A stretch of 64,000 nt of DNA from Candolleomyces eurysporus. Its lineage: Eukaryota; Basidiomycota; Agaricomycetes; Agaricales; Psathyrellaceae. The DNA is taken from NCBI GenBank assembly GCA_027579435.1, contig JANBPK010000756.1:1-64000 (forward strand), written 5' to 3'. Below are positions 49,707 through 61,065 of the stretch, in pieces (within the stretch, counting starts at the first letter, position 1; every line of letters starts with the position of its first letter). The notes beneath the pieces are model-generated. The model made no database searches, was not told where the DNA came from, and saw only the letters and a list, made by a program, of their open reading frames with translations. The translations under genes were made by a program, and so were the position numbers.

Positions 49707-52618
49707 CTATGATGACGAAGCATGTTCCCAGCTTTCAGTAAGGCTGCTACCATTCGGACTCGACGTCCGCTGCCCCTGGTTTCGAGAGTTGGTAGGAGCA
49801 GTGTTGGCTTCCTCTTCCTCCTCCTCCTCGTCTTCATCATCTTCCTCCTCCGAGTCCTCCTCCTCCGAACTTGTCTCCTCTTCTCGTCTAGCAGGACTAT
49901 CAGGCTCATCCCGATACAAAGGGGCAGCTGTGAGCGGCGCCGACGGTTCATCGTCATCCAGGAACCCTGAATGGAACCCAACATTCGACTTCTGCACACG
50001 CGCATTCGGCCTCAAAGCCGTATTCTCGTCATCATCATCGTCTGACAACTCTCCAAACGCATCATACAGCTCCCTCGTCGTCCTCGGTCCCCCAGTGAGG
50101 TTTCCACCAAGCCCAGTCATCGAAACATCCTCGCCTCCGGCGAGGGCGCTATAGTTGGAGGCACCAGCAGCGTTTGCGCGTGCCATGCGCCTCCTCCAGA
50201 AGAAAGCGCCAGCACCGAGACCGAAGACTGCTACTGCACCGAGCGCGCCAAAGAACCATTTTTGGTTCGTAATTAGAGTCGACATGTCGGGGAACCAACC
50301 CTGGTCTGGTGTCGGCATATTCGTGCTGCTTGCTGTCGCTGTCGCAGAGGCAACAGAGGGAGTTGTTGAAGCATCCGTCTCGGAAGGATGAGTATTGACA
50401 GTGGGCTTGGGGTGCTGTTTCGTTGTCGGGCTGGGTAGGACAGGTTTGGGAAGCTCGATAGGGGGGAAAACGTCATCGACGTTCGGCAGTTCGTATTTGA
50501 TTGCACGCGCCGGATCGATGGTGCTTCCCCAGAACATCATGTTCCACCCGAGGAGTTGGCCGAGCTCGTCGTCCCTCTCTTGATCCTTTATATGAATTGT
50601 CCAGTTGCCGACCGGGTCCTCTCCCCTAGAGTTTGATTTACATGAGCAGGAGAAATGTAGTAGAGACAGTAAGGAGACATACCAATGCTTCACGCTCATG
50701 AAAATCCAACCAGGGAACCCTGTCGTAGCACCATCTGCTTGCCTTCTCGAGGCTAACACGCTCGTGATGTTATTAGGACTGGTGACCTTCACCTCAACGT
50801 CGCCTCGTCGTGTATGGTTGATCCAGACCTTGACATTGATATGCTCCAGGGTTTCAAAATTGCGCTCGGCAAGCATTTCCTTGGTGACGGTGATCGTGCT
50901 ATTGATACCTCCAGGTGCAATGAAAGTGCCTCCTGCAAACGTCCCATTACTATCCATGGTTCCGTTCTCCAGACGAACGGTTGGGGTATCAAACCACGCT
51001 TGAGGCTTGACAAGCTCCCAAGTTTGTGCAGCTTTGACATACTTCTCCGCATCGAGGACACCGAACCCGTACTTGTAGCTGTAATAACGACCAACAGCGG
51101 TCTTCTCCCAATCTTCATCTTCTGGGTTAATCTGCCTCGCCGTCTGGACACAGAGATGTTGGACGTCGCGCCAAGTGAGATCAGGCCTATGTAGAAGATG
51201 GATCAGAGCGGTCCGTGACCGGTATATGGCTTGAATCCTTACCTAGCTTGGAGTGCAAGAGCGAACACGCCTACAGCGTTGGGAGCTGCAGCCGAAGTTC
51301 CTCCGTGAGAGCTAGAACATTGATTCTTGCCCTTGTCTGTGGTAACCTGGAGAATATTAATAAAAAAGATAGCAATCTCATAGTACCACTTACGATATGC
51401 TTCCCACTCCCAGAGCTATATGCAACAATCATATTCGCGGCACACGCCTCCGAGTAGTATGGATGCTGCCCCTGGTAATCGACGGCGGCAACAGTCACGG
51501 AATAGATGCTATTGGTGTAACCGTCGAAGTTGCACTGATCTCCACTCGCAGCACCATTGCCCGAGGCGAAGACGAAGATGGAGCCTTTTCCTTGCCTCCC
51601 ATTGTTGATACCATTGACAACGGCCTTCTTGATGAGATAACCAGGACCCTCCATGGACAGCCCATTGTCTGGTGGGCCCCAGCTGCAACTGTAGATGGTA
51701 ACGTTGTGGAAACCATAGTTGAGGGCCGCAGCCTCGTCGACGTCGGTGATAGGACCCGAAAGGATGCGTACGCCGGCCACCTTTGAATCGTAAGCGATGC
51801 CAACGCCGCATGCAGTGTTGCGGACGGCAGCAACTTGACCTGCACATCGTGTTCCATGATGATCGTCATAGTTTTTGGGTGTAGGTAAGTCTTCATGGTC
51901 GTTGAAGTCATATGAATCGTCAGCGTCCTAATAAACTCGTGTTAGCAACACAATACTCGACAAGATGTCTGCGACTCACGAAGTTGTCTTTCAAGTCCTC
52001 GCTTTCGTATTCGAGCCCATCATCGATAATGGAAGAGATAATTCCCTTTCCTGTGAAGCCCATATCCCACACCGGAATAACATTCATCATATGTTCTGGG
52101 TGGTCATCGTTCACGAGATGCCATTGGCTGGGGAAAAGAGGATCCTGGATTCCCAGCCGGGCAGCAACACCGCGGGCGGACGTCGGGGAAGGGGGCCGTT
52201 CAGGAGGCGGAGCTCGCTTTTCCCTCCGTCTGAGAGCCTGTTTTTCGAGATATGGTATTGAGTGGGCCAGCCTTCGCGCGTGTTCTGTGGTTTCCGAGCG
52301 AGTGGGGAACTGGGCGCCTGCAAGGTGCCGAAGGCTGTGGTATCTCTCGAGGACAGGATCAACGGTATCTTGGCCTCTTGCATACAGATTCTGGGAGGTC
52401 TTCTGTCTTCTCACGAGCCAGTGGCCCTCGAGTTCTCCTGCTCGTTCTACGAGCTCGACGCCAAGTTCCCGTGCAACATCGTCCAGCGATGCACCGTTGT
52501 GGGGGTTGTGCTCGATAACATAGTAGTCGTGGGTACCGTAGGTTCGCTTTGTTGGAGAGGCCAGTACGAGGGGTATATTGAGGAGGCACAGGGCCAGTAC
52601 GGGGGACAGAAGATGCAT
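49707..52618 (-). CDS. KEX2: Kexin, Golgi prohormone-processing serine protease
   Basis: The ATG at 52618 opens directly on a signal peptide (MHLLSPVLALCLLNIPLVLAS). A second ATG at 52690 would put 24 polar residues before it. A propeptide ending in basic sites (ALRRREKRAP) follows. The subtilase domain has catalytic Asp in SSIIDDGLEYE, His in DHHGTRCAGQVAA and Ser in SSSHGGTSAAAPNAVG. The Asn/oxyanion region is FASGNGAASGDQCNFDGYTNS, with CSWGPPDNG as in other kexins. The P domain (INVKVWINHTRRGDVEVKV ... WIFMSVKHW ... GNWTIHIKDQ) comes next. A Ser/Thr/Pro stalk, one membrane helix (WFFGALGAVAVFGLGAGAFF) and a long acidic cytosolic tail with poly-Glu end the protein. It cleaves after KR/RR in the late Golgi, maturing secreted proteins. 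Intact. Confidence 0.93.
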
Positions 52619-52777
52619 CCTGACGGTGAGAGCCAAGTTCAGCCAGCAATTTCCATTGCTTTGACAGGCAGGTACAGAGCACAGCCACATCAATCCCCTT
52701 TCAGGAACACCTATAAGACATGTTACACTGGAATTGGGAATATGACAGACCCCTCCTATGGACTTTAGCTGTCCCCC

Positions 52778-53332
52778 ATGTCATCTGAAATTTTCTACGA
52801 GTTTTTCTACGATTCTTACTACTTCCTCGCCGAGCCTCTTGCCAGCCGCCTAAGCAATGCCGGCGGCAACCAAGTTCCCGCATGACCACCCGTTCCAGGC
52901 CTTGCAAGCCTACCCCTCAACATTGGCCCTCTTAAACGCATTCAGGGTGTATTGGCATCAGGTCGCTCTGGCAAGAAGTCATCGCGACCTTGAGCTCCCC
53001 GGCCTCGATAAAGAGGACGTAAACATCAGCATCATCGGCAACCGGTTGATTGTCTGGTGAAACCTCCATCTCCAAGGACTATGACCGTGACCGCCGTGAC
53101 GAACATGGATATGCCATCCGCGAGAGGCGTTATGGTAAATTTGCCAGAGCATTGCAGCTGCCTAGCGGAATCCAGGCAAGTCACCTTATTCTCCATCACC
53201 CGAGTCAACTTACGCCGGCGCTGTTCTAGGACGACTCGATCCACGCCAATATGGATAATGGTCTCCTCACAGTAAGTCACCTTCCCGAAGGCTGCTCCCG
53301 AAGCTGCTCCGAAGAAGATCATCGATAATTGA
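52778..53332 (+). pseudogene. Broken small heat-shock protein (HSP20 family) gene
   Basis: The pieces of an HSP20 gene lie in order but not in one frame. The start at 52778 gives MSSEIFYEFFYDSYYFLAEPL, like the family's N-terminus, and stops at TGA 52883-52885. About 80 bases later ELPGLDKEDVNISIIGNRLIV appears in another frame. A two-base shift near 53,057 then gives SGETSISKDYD and DEHGYAIRERRYGKFARALQLPSGIQ in a third. The next segment DDSIHANMDNGLLT is joined by an intron with a GC donor (53,176), and four surplus bases (GTAA, 53,272-53,275) precede TFPKAAPEAAPKKIIDN and the stop. Functional members hold misfolded proteins as oligomeric chaperones. The stop codon, shifts and missing N-terminal joining sequence argue for a decayed gene rather than a single sequencing error. 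Confidence 0.7.
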
Positions 53333-53747
53333 TTAGGTTCGTGTTCCTTGTCATTGAGTTGTCATTGCTGCTCCCTTGTAATTGTTTGTCTGCAATGAAC
53401 CTCTTCGAGTCGCCCACAAAGTCGCGAAGGACCTTGTTCTCTCCTACGTTACTCGGTGACAGGACAGCAGAACATTCATTGCAGCCACCAAATTTCCTCA
53501 ATTGTCTTGCCCTGGTGACAGCAGCTGCTGTTGTTCCCTAATACATCGGATCTAGTAGGCAGAGCTCGCCTCATTGCTCAGTCCGCCACTGTGCTGCTGT
53601 GTAGTCAGGCCACTACAAAAGGACTTAGCCAGTCGTCATAGATCGATAAGGTTGTTGGCATTCCTATTGCGTGAAGCTCGTTTTCTCTCATAAGGCGCTG
53701 CGCCTATCCATCCCCCTAGCTAGCAATTCTCTCGAATCTCTTCTTCG
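53333..53747. other. Intergenic region, nothing recognised
   Basis: The stretch between the HSP20 relic and the first DUF6699 gene has one short plus-strand open frame (53,329-53,541) without homology or neighbours to splice to. The last 100 bases are pyrimidine-rich and should be the promoter of the next gene. Confidence 0.45.
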
Positions 53748-54725
53748 ATGCAGGCATTGAACTCTCCTCGCTATGGCGTCACCTGGACGCCTCTGGCGCA
53801 GACATTGTGCTTGATGCCCCAGGCTTCGCTCGCAGGATTTCACGGACCTTTACTCTCTCCAATGGGTGTCCCCAACTGCAGCAACTTAAACGCAATGATG
53901 TCGACGCCTATGATTCCAGTGCAGTCGTTCACTCCTCGTGTGACCTATACTCCACTCCTGCCTCAAGGCCAGATTTTCCAGTCGCCCTATACCGCCCCTG
54001 CCAATGTTATTATCGATCAACCTCCAAGCAATGCTCCTACACCAGTCTGGCCCCCGGAACAGCCTCCATTACCTCCAGTATCATCAGGATACGCCATGTT
54101 CTTCACACCAGCACCCCCTGTTTTCGAAGCAGGAACATTCCCCGCCCAGCCCCTAGGCACTCATGTCCCCGTACGCCTACACCATCACATCATCATCAAC
54201 CCGGTCGACCCGGAAATTCCTGTCCTGCAATGGGATGTCATCCATGCAGCGGAACTAGCGAAAGTCCTGGGAGGAAGGGGCATTCTCATCCCCCTCGACT
54301 TGAACGCGGCGGCCGTAACCGGTGGCTTCAGCACAGACAAAATGCACATCACAGCAGACGCTCCTTGTCTCAAATTCTGGATGAACCGATGGGGACCTAT
54401 TGTTATCGAAAAACCTGACATCAAGGTCCGCGACGTCCTCGATGCAATTCATGATTATTTTCAGCTGCCATTAACGGAAGATGATGTGACGGAGGTGGAA
54501 AGGGTGCCGGGGAACAAGGCCAACCTGCGGAATGCGGCTTTGTATAGGATAAGGGACTCGTACGATTCGCTGCCTCCGTTGACAGCGCAATCGGGGTACA
54601 GGAGGTCGGACATTTTGGGCGGGGAGAGGAGGTTTAAGGGGTTGAGGGTGGTTGTATTTGACGATGGGACATGGACAGTGTTCTTGGGGCTGATGCCTGG
54701 ACCGGTTCCGAACTTGATTGTATGA
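53748..54725 (+). CDS. DUF6699 domain protein, first of two
   Basis: A single-exon gene of 325 residues (ATG 53748, MQALNSPRYGVTWTPLA). The first ~135 residues are Pro/Ser/Thr-rich and low in charge. The DUF6699 domain covers about 145-320: VLQWDVIHAAELAKVL, ADAPCLKFWMNRWGPIVIEKPDIKVRDVLDAIHDYFQLPLTE and a C-terminal GLRVVVFDDGTWTVFLGLM. The pattern of a tryptophan-containing start, a hydrophobic strand and a VxDVLxAI helix is the family signature. The family is expanded in mushroom-forming fungi and no member has an assigned biochemical role. A second, more distant member lies 786 bases downstream on the same strand. Intact. Confidence 0.75.
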   Translation: MQALNSPRYGVTWTPLAQTLCLMPQASLAGFHGPLLSPMGVPNCSNLNAMMSTPMIPVQSFTPRVTYTPLLPQGQIFQSPYTAPANVIIDQPPSNAPTPVWPPEQPPLPPVSSGYAMFFTPAPPVFEAGTFPAQPLGTHVPVRLHHHIIINPVDPEIPVLQWDVIHAAELAKVLGGRGILIPLDLNAAAVTGGFSTDKMHITADAPCLKFWMNRWGPIVIEKPDIKVRDVLDAIHDYFQLPLTEDDVTEVERVPGNKANLRNAALYRIRDSYDSLPPLTAQSGYRRSDILGGERRFKGLRVVVFDDGTWTVFLGLMPGPVPNLIV

Positions 54726-55511
54726 ACGTCATGAATCTCATGTGTGTTGTATGTAGACTATATTCTAGATTCTTCTAATACTAATGTAGCATATGTAACC
54801 AGTATCGAGTGCAAGCAATAATTAATAATTAATGATACAAGAGAAAATTCCGTCTTTTAAATGCAAGACACTGGGCGCGGGCTAGTCCAAAGTGAGGCGA
54901 TGGAACGCAGCCATCAAACTCTGACCTCATCCACCACCTACCACCAGTGAGTATATCGGTGAACGTGGCTCACGCGGGACCCTTCCCGCCACATCTACAC
55001 CAGCCATCCAGAAAGGATCACCAAGCGTAAGCTTGTTGGAACTCGCACGACAGCATTAGGCTGGACATCTATTCTTGAAGTAGACAAAGAGCTCTGATGC
55101 TTTCCCGCCCTCTTACACAGTAACGAGGAGAAACGACATAAGTATGCAGCGAGCATCGAGCAATTGTGACAGGCACTTGTCAAGTTAGATGCTATGCCTC
55201 GTACTGGGTCCTCACTTTCTCCTGGCAACTTACGCGACGCGACCTTGTTGTCATTCTTGGGCATTTGTACTCACCCTGTGCTCGTAACGATGCTCAGGTA
55301 ACCCATGCTACGGACGTCCACAGAAACGATACAGCATCCCTCCCTTGTCTTCTGACAATTGGCTTGCAGCGGTCGCAATATGAAAACAACAGAGTGTGGC
55401 GCAGCGGCTCTTGTTGCGTCTTTGTGGGTCCAGCGTCTACTGCAGCTCAACCCTCAATAAAAGGCGATAGGCTAGCGTCGTAGTCTCTCACAAGACAACG
55501 GTTTGTTGAAC
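54726..55511. other. Intergenic region between the two DUF6699 genes
   Basis: It begins with an AT-rich 3' untranslated stretch (to about 54,850) and ends with a likely promoter, including CAATAAAAGG at 55,453-55,462, about 50 bases before the next ATG and placed like a TATA element. No coding exon, RNA gene or repeat is evident in between. Confidence 0.45.
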
Positions 55512-56677
55512 ATGGTACGCCTATGGAAATCCAAGCGCTCTCGACCTCATACAAGTGGGTTGTGTCATACATTCTAATAGGCATTTGTATTAACTTGGTC
55601 TTCCAGCTATCAACAACTACAGTTACTACGGTTAGTAGTCCGGGTATAGTGACTTGTTTATTTGGCTAAATGTCTTCTACAGGTGTCCATAGTGCTTCTT
55701 GCACACCCGCCACTGTGACCCAAACGCTTCCGGCTCAATGGGTTGTTACCAATACTCCGAAGGGGAATGTCCTGGGCTTGACGGTTCCGTCCCCAGCTGT
55801 TAGCATTGCGCCCTTGCCGGTCGTAAATCCACCAGTTTCTCAAGTCATCCCTTGGACCACACCTCAGGCGCCTCCCCCCAATTCCCTGCCTCCTCAGAAC
55901 TCGCAATGCGTGCCTGGTACACCAGCATCAAGGTGGACTCCCGCGGCAGTAACTCTCCCGCTAGTCCAGCCGTACACTCCCATGTCGCACTGCTCCGTGC
56001 TTCTAGATCCGCTGTTCACCCCGGTCATACCTCCTCTCTCGATTCACCGCCACTCTTCTCCCCGTTCGAGGAACGGCAGATCAAGATCGAAATCCAAATC
56101 ATTCGTGATTGATATGTTGCCGACCAAGAAACGGCCTTTGCACCGAAATCTCATTGACATTGACTGGGATCTCAGAGAACCTCTATCTAAGGCTATCTGC
56201 TGGTCTCGTAATTCAGGATCCTCGTCAAAGCTCGACAAAACCGCTAACGCTACTATCTATGGGATCGAAGAGATCGAGATAATTGCAGAGGTTGAGGACG
56301 CCTCAGCAATGGAAAATGGCATAAGCGGCGCTATTGACGCTCTGTTTGATACCTCCTGGGGCGGAGCGCTTGTTGCGGAAGCTAGAAATGGACCTCTGAC
56401 AGTTGGAGGCGTGCTGCGAGTTTTGCAGAACTTCCTTTATGAGGCTCTGCGCCCTGATGAACTGCATTATCTCTACAGTTTGGGGTTGTACCAGAAGCTT
56501 CTGGATGCCAACGCCGACCGGGTCGGTACCGCTGGTCAGTGGTTCTCACATGGAGATATTGGAAAGTTCAGGAGGATCGATCTTTTTGGAGATTTCACCC
56601 GATTCAGAGGGTTTGAAGTTGAGGAAAACGAAGGGGACGGTTTGCTGGTGGTGAAGTGCTTACTTTCAACAGTCTAA
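55512..56677 (+). CDS. DUF6699 domain protein, second of two
   Basis: Three exons, 55512-55554, 55607-55630 (24 bases) and 55683-56677, join in frame to 353 residues. The joined N-terminus MVRLWKSKRSRPHTTINNYS is basic. Without the first two exons the frame would start at an ATG lying inside the second intron (55670). The next ~130 residues are Pro/Thr/Ser-rich. A basic cluster SSPRSRNGRSRSKSKSF may be a nuclear signal. The DUF6699 domain starts at IDWDLREPLSKAICW and continues through GPLTVGGVLRVLQNFLYEALRPDE, ending VVKCLLSTV. The layout (Pro-rich head, C-terminal domain) is shared with the upstream neighbour but sequence identity is low, so the pair is an old duplication or two independent members. 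Function unknown. Confidence 0.72.
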
Positions 56678-57004
56678 AAAAAGGGGTTTTTNCTTTTTTG
56701 TTTTCGATGACCTCAAGGCCTCATGGACACTAGGACTCTCAACTAGGACATTCGCTTCCTTCGAATCTACGCAAATACATGTACAACATTATAATACTTA
56801 TGTGTTTTCTTAATCACATCTGTCTTTGAAATTTGATGATGATGCTGGATCTGTCCTCTTTTCGATTGGCGGATTGAATGGATCAATATTTCTAGGCACA
56901 CGTGCAGCCATGACGCCAATTGAGAGTCATTGTATCTTGTTTTACACTTCACTTCTACCCTTTCGCCCCACCCACTACTTTCTCCCTCCAAAGACTCCTC
57001 AGAG
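56678..57004. other. Intergenic region, no gene seen
   Basis: It starts with homopolymer runs and an N (AAAAAAGGGGTTTTTNCTTTTTTG, about 56,677-56,700) in the 3' untranslated region of the DUF6699 gene, and ends with a C/T-rich leader before N-myristoyltransferase. Nothing further recognised. Confidence 0.4.
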
Positions 57005-59066
57005 ATGTCGCAAGAGAGCAAATTAGCAGGCTCTTCTGTCCAGGACGCAGTTGGCAATGCAGCAACCATCGAGTCCGATCACGACGATGCATCCGATATC
57101 GAGCAGGGAGAGTCGTCTACTGTGCCCTCGAACGAAGGCCCCTCGACGTCGACTGCGAACGGGAAGAAGAAAAAGAAGAAGAAATCCAAAGCATCCAAGC
57201 TGTTGAATAAACTCAAGGGCAATAACGAGGATGAAGAAATCCCTCAAGAGGTGGTAGACACCGTCATGGAGGAGATTCGGACACAGGGCACCCTCAGCCC
57301 GGAGGAGCTCACTGCGGAGAACATACGCGCTGCATTACAACAGATGAAGATGCTGGACGTGGTGCAGGGTAAGGCAGGTATTGGTGGTATCAACGCCAAA
57401 GATATGGGGGAACACAAGGTACGAGAGGATTCGTAAATTGTCGCTGCCATTGATTCAGCTGTTTTCGACAGTTCTGGGCTACACAACCTGTACCTCACAT
57501 CGGTATGATTGGATCCTCATTCAGCAGTCTTTTCATGTCATGCCGACTGTCACTATCCAGGCGAAGGCCCACCCTTGGAGGATGGCTACATTGAGCCGTC
57601 AAAACCGGTGGAAGAGGTTCGACAGACACCATATGCCCTGCCAAACGGATATGAGTGGTCAGTCCTTGATATCAAGGACCCAGAACAGGTGCGTCCGGTG
57701 CATCCTTTCTCCTTGTAGCCAGCTGAATGAAGATAACAGACAAAAGAAGTCTACGACCTCCTCTCTCGGAACTATGTTGAGGACGACTATGCTGCGTTCA
57801 GGTTCCAATATAGTGCGGAATTTTTGAAATGGTAGGTTTCTTTGTCTTCACGAAGTTGGTAAAACGCTCAATCTAGATTGCCATTCCACAGGGCGCTTAC
57901 TCCACCGGGATACCACAAGGAATGGCATATTGGAGTCCGGATGAGTTCGAACAAGAGACTCATCGCCTTCATCTCCGGCGTACCAATGATGCTCCGCGTG
58001 CGCAAAAAGTGAAGTCTATTGATATCCTACTGGCTTTCAGATTCTTAAATGGTACCTTAGCGTCATCCCAGTCAGCGAAATCAACTACCTCTGCGTCCAC
58101 AAGAAACTACGATCGAAGCGCCTTGCCCCCGTCCTCATCAAAGAGGTGACTCGCCAAGTTCACCTCAAGGGAGTCTTCCAGGCCATTTACACTGCAGGCA
58201 TCGTTATACCTACCCCAGTATCGGTCTGCAGATACTACCACCGATCGCTCAACGTCCCGAAACTTATCGAAAGCAAATTCTCTTATGTTCCGCGGAGCAT
58301 GACTCTTGCTCGTTTGATACGGATTAACAAATTGGAATCAAAGACGTCACTTCAGGGTCTTAGGGAGATGGGGGAGAAAGATCTACCACAGGTAGCTGAC
58401 CTATTCCGCCGGTACATGCAGCGGTTTGAGATGGCGCCTCTCATGACCTTTGAAGAGGTGAAACACAACCTCTTGAGCGGTCGAGGAGAAGGAGAAGTTG
58501 GAGATGGAGGCAAAGGCAGAAGGAAGGGCCAAGTCACCTGGTCGTATGTCGTAGAGGTAGGCTTTCTGCGTTCTGAGGCTAGTAGGAAATGTTTTTAACA
58601 ACCTTTTCCCTTGAACAGGACCCTCAAACTCACAAGGTCACCGACTTCTTCGCGTTCTATTCCCTCCCTTCGACCATCATCAACAATACCAAATACCCAA
58701 CACTCGAGGCAGCCTACCTTTACTACTATGCCACTGAAACGGCTTTTGAACCCGAATCCGAAATCAGTGGGCAGTTGAAAAAGAGGACAAAGTCTCTCAT
58801 TGGAGATGCCTTGATCATCGCCAACGAGGCTGCTTTCGACGTATTCAACGCTCTCACCTTGATGGATAACGTCCCCATTCTGCAGGATCTGAAGGTGAGT
58901 TTGCTAATTCCTCTTCAACAAGACCTTTTNCTGACGGAAGTAGTTTGGCGTGGGCGACGGTTTCCTCAACTTCTACTTGTACAACTGGAGAACCTCCCCG
59001 TTGGCTGGGATGAACGGCGAGAGTGGTATTGCACCTGGAAAGGGAATCGGCGTTGTCATGCTGTAG
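57005..59066 (+). CDS. NMT1: Glycylpeptide N-tetradecanoyltransferase (N-myristoyltransferase)
   Basis: ATG at 57005 ([14 protein letters not shown]), TAG 59064-59066, about seven introns. An acidic head and a Lys run ([19 protein letters not shown]) correspond to the ribosome-targeting region of NMTs. After a linker the catalytic domain begins [11 protein letters not shown] (rebuilt from a short exon) and [11 protein letters not shown]. Further motifs are [41 protein letters not shown] (acyl-CoA-binding region), [35 protein letters not shown] and the C-terminal [13 protein letters not shown], whose carboxylate acts as the catalytic base. It transfers myristate to N-terminal glycine of proteins such as Arf GTPases during translation. 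The enzyme is essential in fungi. An insertion [17 protein letters not shown] near the middle is loop-like. Intact. Confidence 0.94.
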
Positions 59067-59217
59067 GATTCTCGTCTCCAGTAAATCTTATTCTTACAAA
59101 CTATAAGTAATCCATGTACAAGGCAAGAACTTGAAAATATATCTGACTAGGAGTCTAATGAAGCGAGGTCCGCATCCTTACGCATGAGAATACTGGTTTA
59201 AAACCAAACGCACGATC

Positions 59218-60904
59218 TCAATCGCTGTCAATGTCAATTATTTCGTCGTCATCGACGCCAAAATCGGGCGTTGGACTTCTTTCTCTCTCTTTCTCCTTCT
59301 CCTTCTGCTTGCTGTCCGCTCGATTCTGAAGCCGAGGAATCCTTGCACCACCAGCGCCAGTAGCTCCTAGTTCGCGCGAACGTGATCCAAGCGTATGCCC
59401 GCCTGTACCCCATTGATGTTCTGGTTGCGCTGGTTTCTCTGGCTCTGGCTCCTTTCGCTTAGAGCTCGATGCTTGAGGCAAAGAGCGACCATTGAGGGCT
59501 CGGCCAGCCCCCGAGAAAGCAGATGGTGGCTGGATATATTGATTAAGGCGAGAAAGATTGACATTGAAAATGCAGATACATACCTGATGCTCTTGCTCGG
59601 GTGAACCTGGCGGAGGTGCCGCAGTAGAAGTATACGGTGTTACGTGGAACCCGAAGAATAATTGTCCAAATGGTAGATTCAATGCTGCGGGTACCTTGCC
59701 TTCGTTGTCGAGTGTCTCATTTGACACTATCTTGCGATTCCTATCATCATTAGATCAGTATTTTGGCAGCCAAAAGAAAGAGCGAAGGGCTGACTCGGTG
59801 CGTATAATCTTGCTTCCTTCAGGAACAGCTTCGGCCTTACGGTGACTGATACCTTTCCCTTTCGTTCTACGACCGGACAAAGTCTCTCCTTTTCCTTTGA
59901 AACTCTCCCAATGGTCGCCGCCTTTGCTAATGGCATTTTGTCCTGTGCTGGTACCGGCGAATCCGCCGCTCAAGGCTGATCCGGGTCTTGAGGAGCCGGG
60001 TGAATGAGAATCGAGGTCAATCTTGAGTTTGGAAGCCATCGTGACAGGAGCAGCTGGCTTGGGTCTTTCTGGCTCAACATATCCGACAGGGGCAGCGAAG
60101 TCGACCTCGAGGTCGGTGTCAAGGACACTAATTCCCTCTCCTCCTGGTTTAGTTTCCATCACCAGCAGACCGAATACCATTGAATTGTAAGAAATTTCGA
60201 TAATGTCACCTTGAGTCAAAGCGGAGAAATTCCTCAGCGCTTGCTCGAGTCTAAACAGGATGTTGGTTTGTTTGGGCAAGGGTAAAGGGTGTATAATCAC
60301 TTACACAGCTTTGGGGTCGGAGATCTCCAGGAAGAGCACTGACTGTGCTTGTAGCTTGACGAACTTGCCCTTCTGGAGTTCGGTTCCGGTGATGCGTATA
60401 GGGTCACCTTCGTTGAGCCGTAGTGTCTTCATCATCCAATATGGAAGATGGACCACGCCTTCTTCGGCGATGAATTCCAGGACACCCGCGTGCGTTGAAG
60501 CTGCAGGGTTGGATGGATTTCTCAACTGGAATGTCCATGGAGACTCAAGATCGAGCTGAGTAAGCCTAGCAAGGGCAGACGGTGGCATGATGACTACGAA
60601 CGGGATCAGCTATGAGAGAAGGATCGGAGAGGCGGATGGCGCACCTTTGCCTCCATACGAGACGTTGTCCCTCTGTCGCCCGGGGAGCATGGCAACGCTG
60701 TAGGCTTTCATATATTCATCATATGCCCTCGGATTGGCCCTGACGCCATGACCTCCGTACCCCTGGGGTGGAAATCCACTGTCATCGATGTAAATAACAG
60801 CTTTCAGTGAAAGTGGCTGGCCTGACGCACCCAGCCAAATGGTTGAACTGGACACACGATGAGTATTAAAACGCAGACAAGGGGGTGAAACTCACGATAT
60901 CCAT
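59218..60904 (-). CDS. UFD1: Ubiquitin fusion degradation protein UFD1
   Basis: Start at ATG 60904. Short exons give MDI, FNHLAG and then GFPPQGYGGHGVRANPRAYDEYM, all in frame. The UFD1 double-psi barrel follows: [90 protein letters not shown] and VMETKPGGEGISVLDTDLEVDFAAPVGY. The C-terminal half is disordered with Ser/Gly- and Lys/Glu-rich stretches and ends DDEIIDIDSD, an acidic tail. With Npl4 it guides the Cdc48/p97 unfoldase to ubiquitinated proteins for ER-associated and other degradation. The stop lies 151 bases from the NMT1 stop (convergent). Earlier in-frame starts are not ATG, which supports the chosen exons. Intact. Confidence 0.92.
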
Positions 60905-61065
60905 GGTGGAAGATGGTGGTTATGGTTAGAGAGCAAGCTGGAGCAAGAGGCCATTGCGCGTCCTCCGTAATTGTGTCACATGCGTGACCGTCGCTGGATC
61001 AGACGCGTCGCTGTAGACGCCCGAGATCTGATTTGCCACTTTTCTCTTTTCCCATCTCTTTCACA
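60905..61065. promoter_or_regulatory. Divergent promoter of UFD1 and CCT4
   Basis: 161 bases separate the two start codons. Both genes serve protein quality control (unfolding for degradation and chaperonin folding), so shared control is possible. The CCT4 side ends in a pyrimidine-rich leader. Confidence 0.4.

Noticed and set aside
52262..52768. Plus-strand open frame of 168 codons near the KEX2 start
   Set aside because: Antisense to the KEX2 signal peptide and propeptide, which are convincing on the minus strand.
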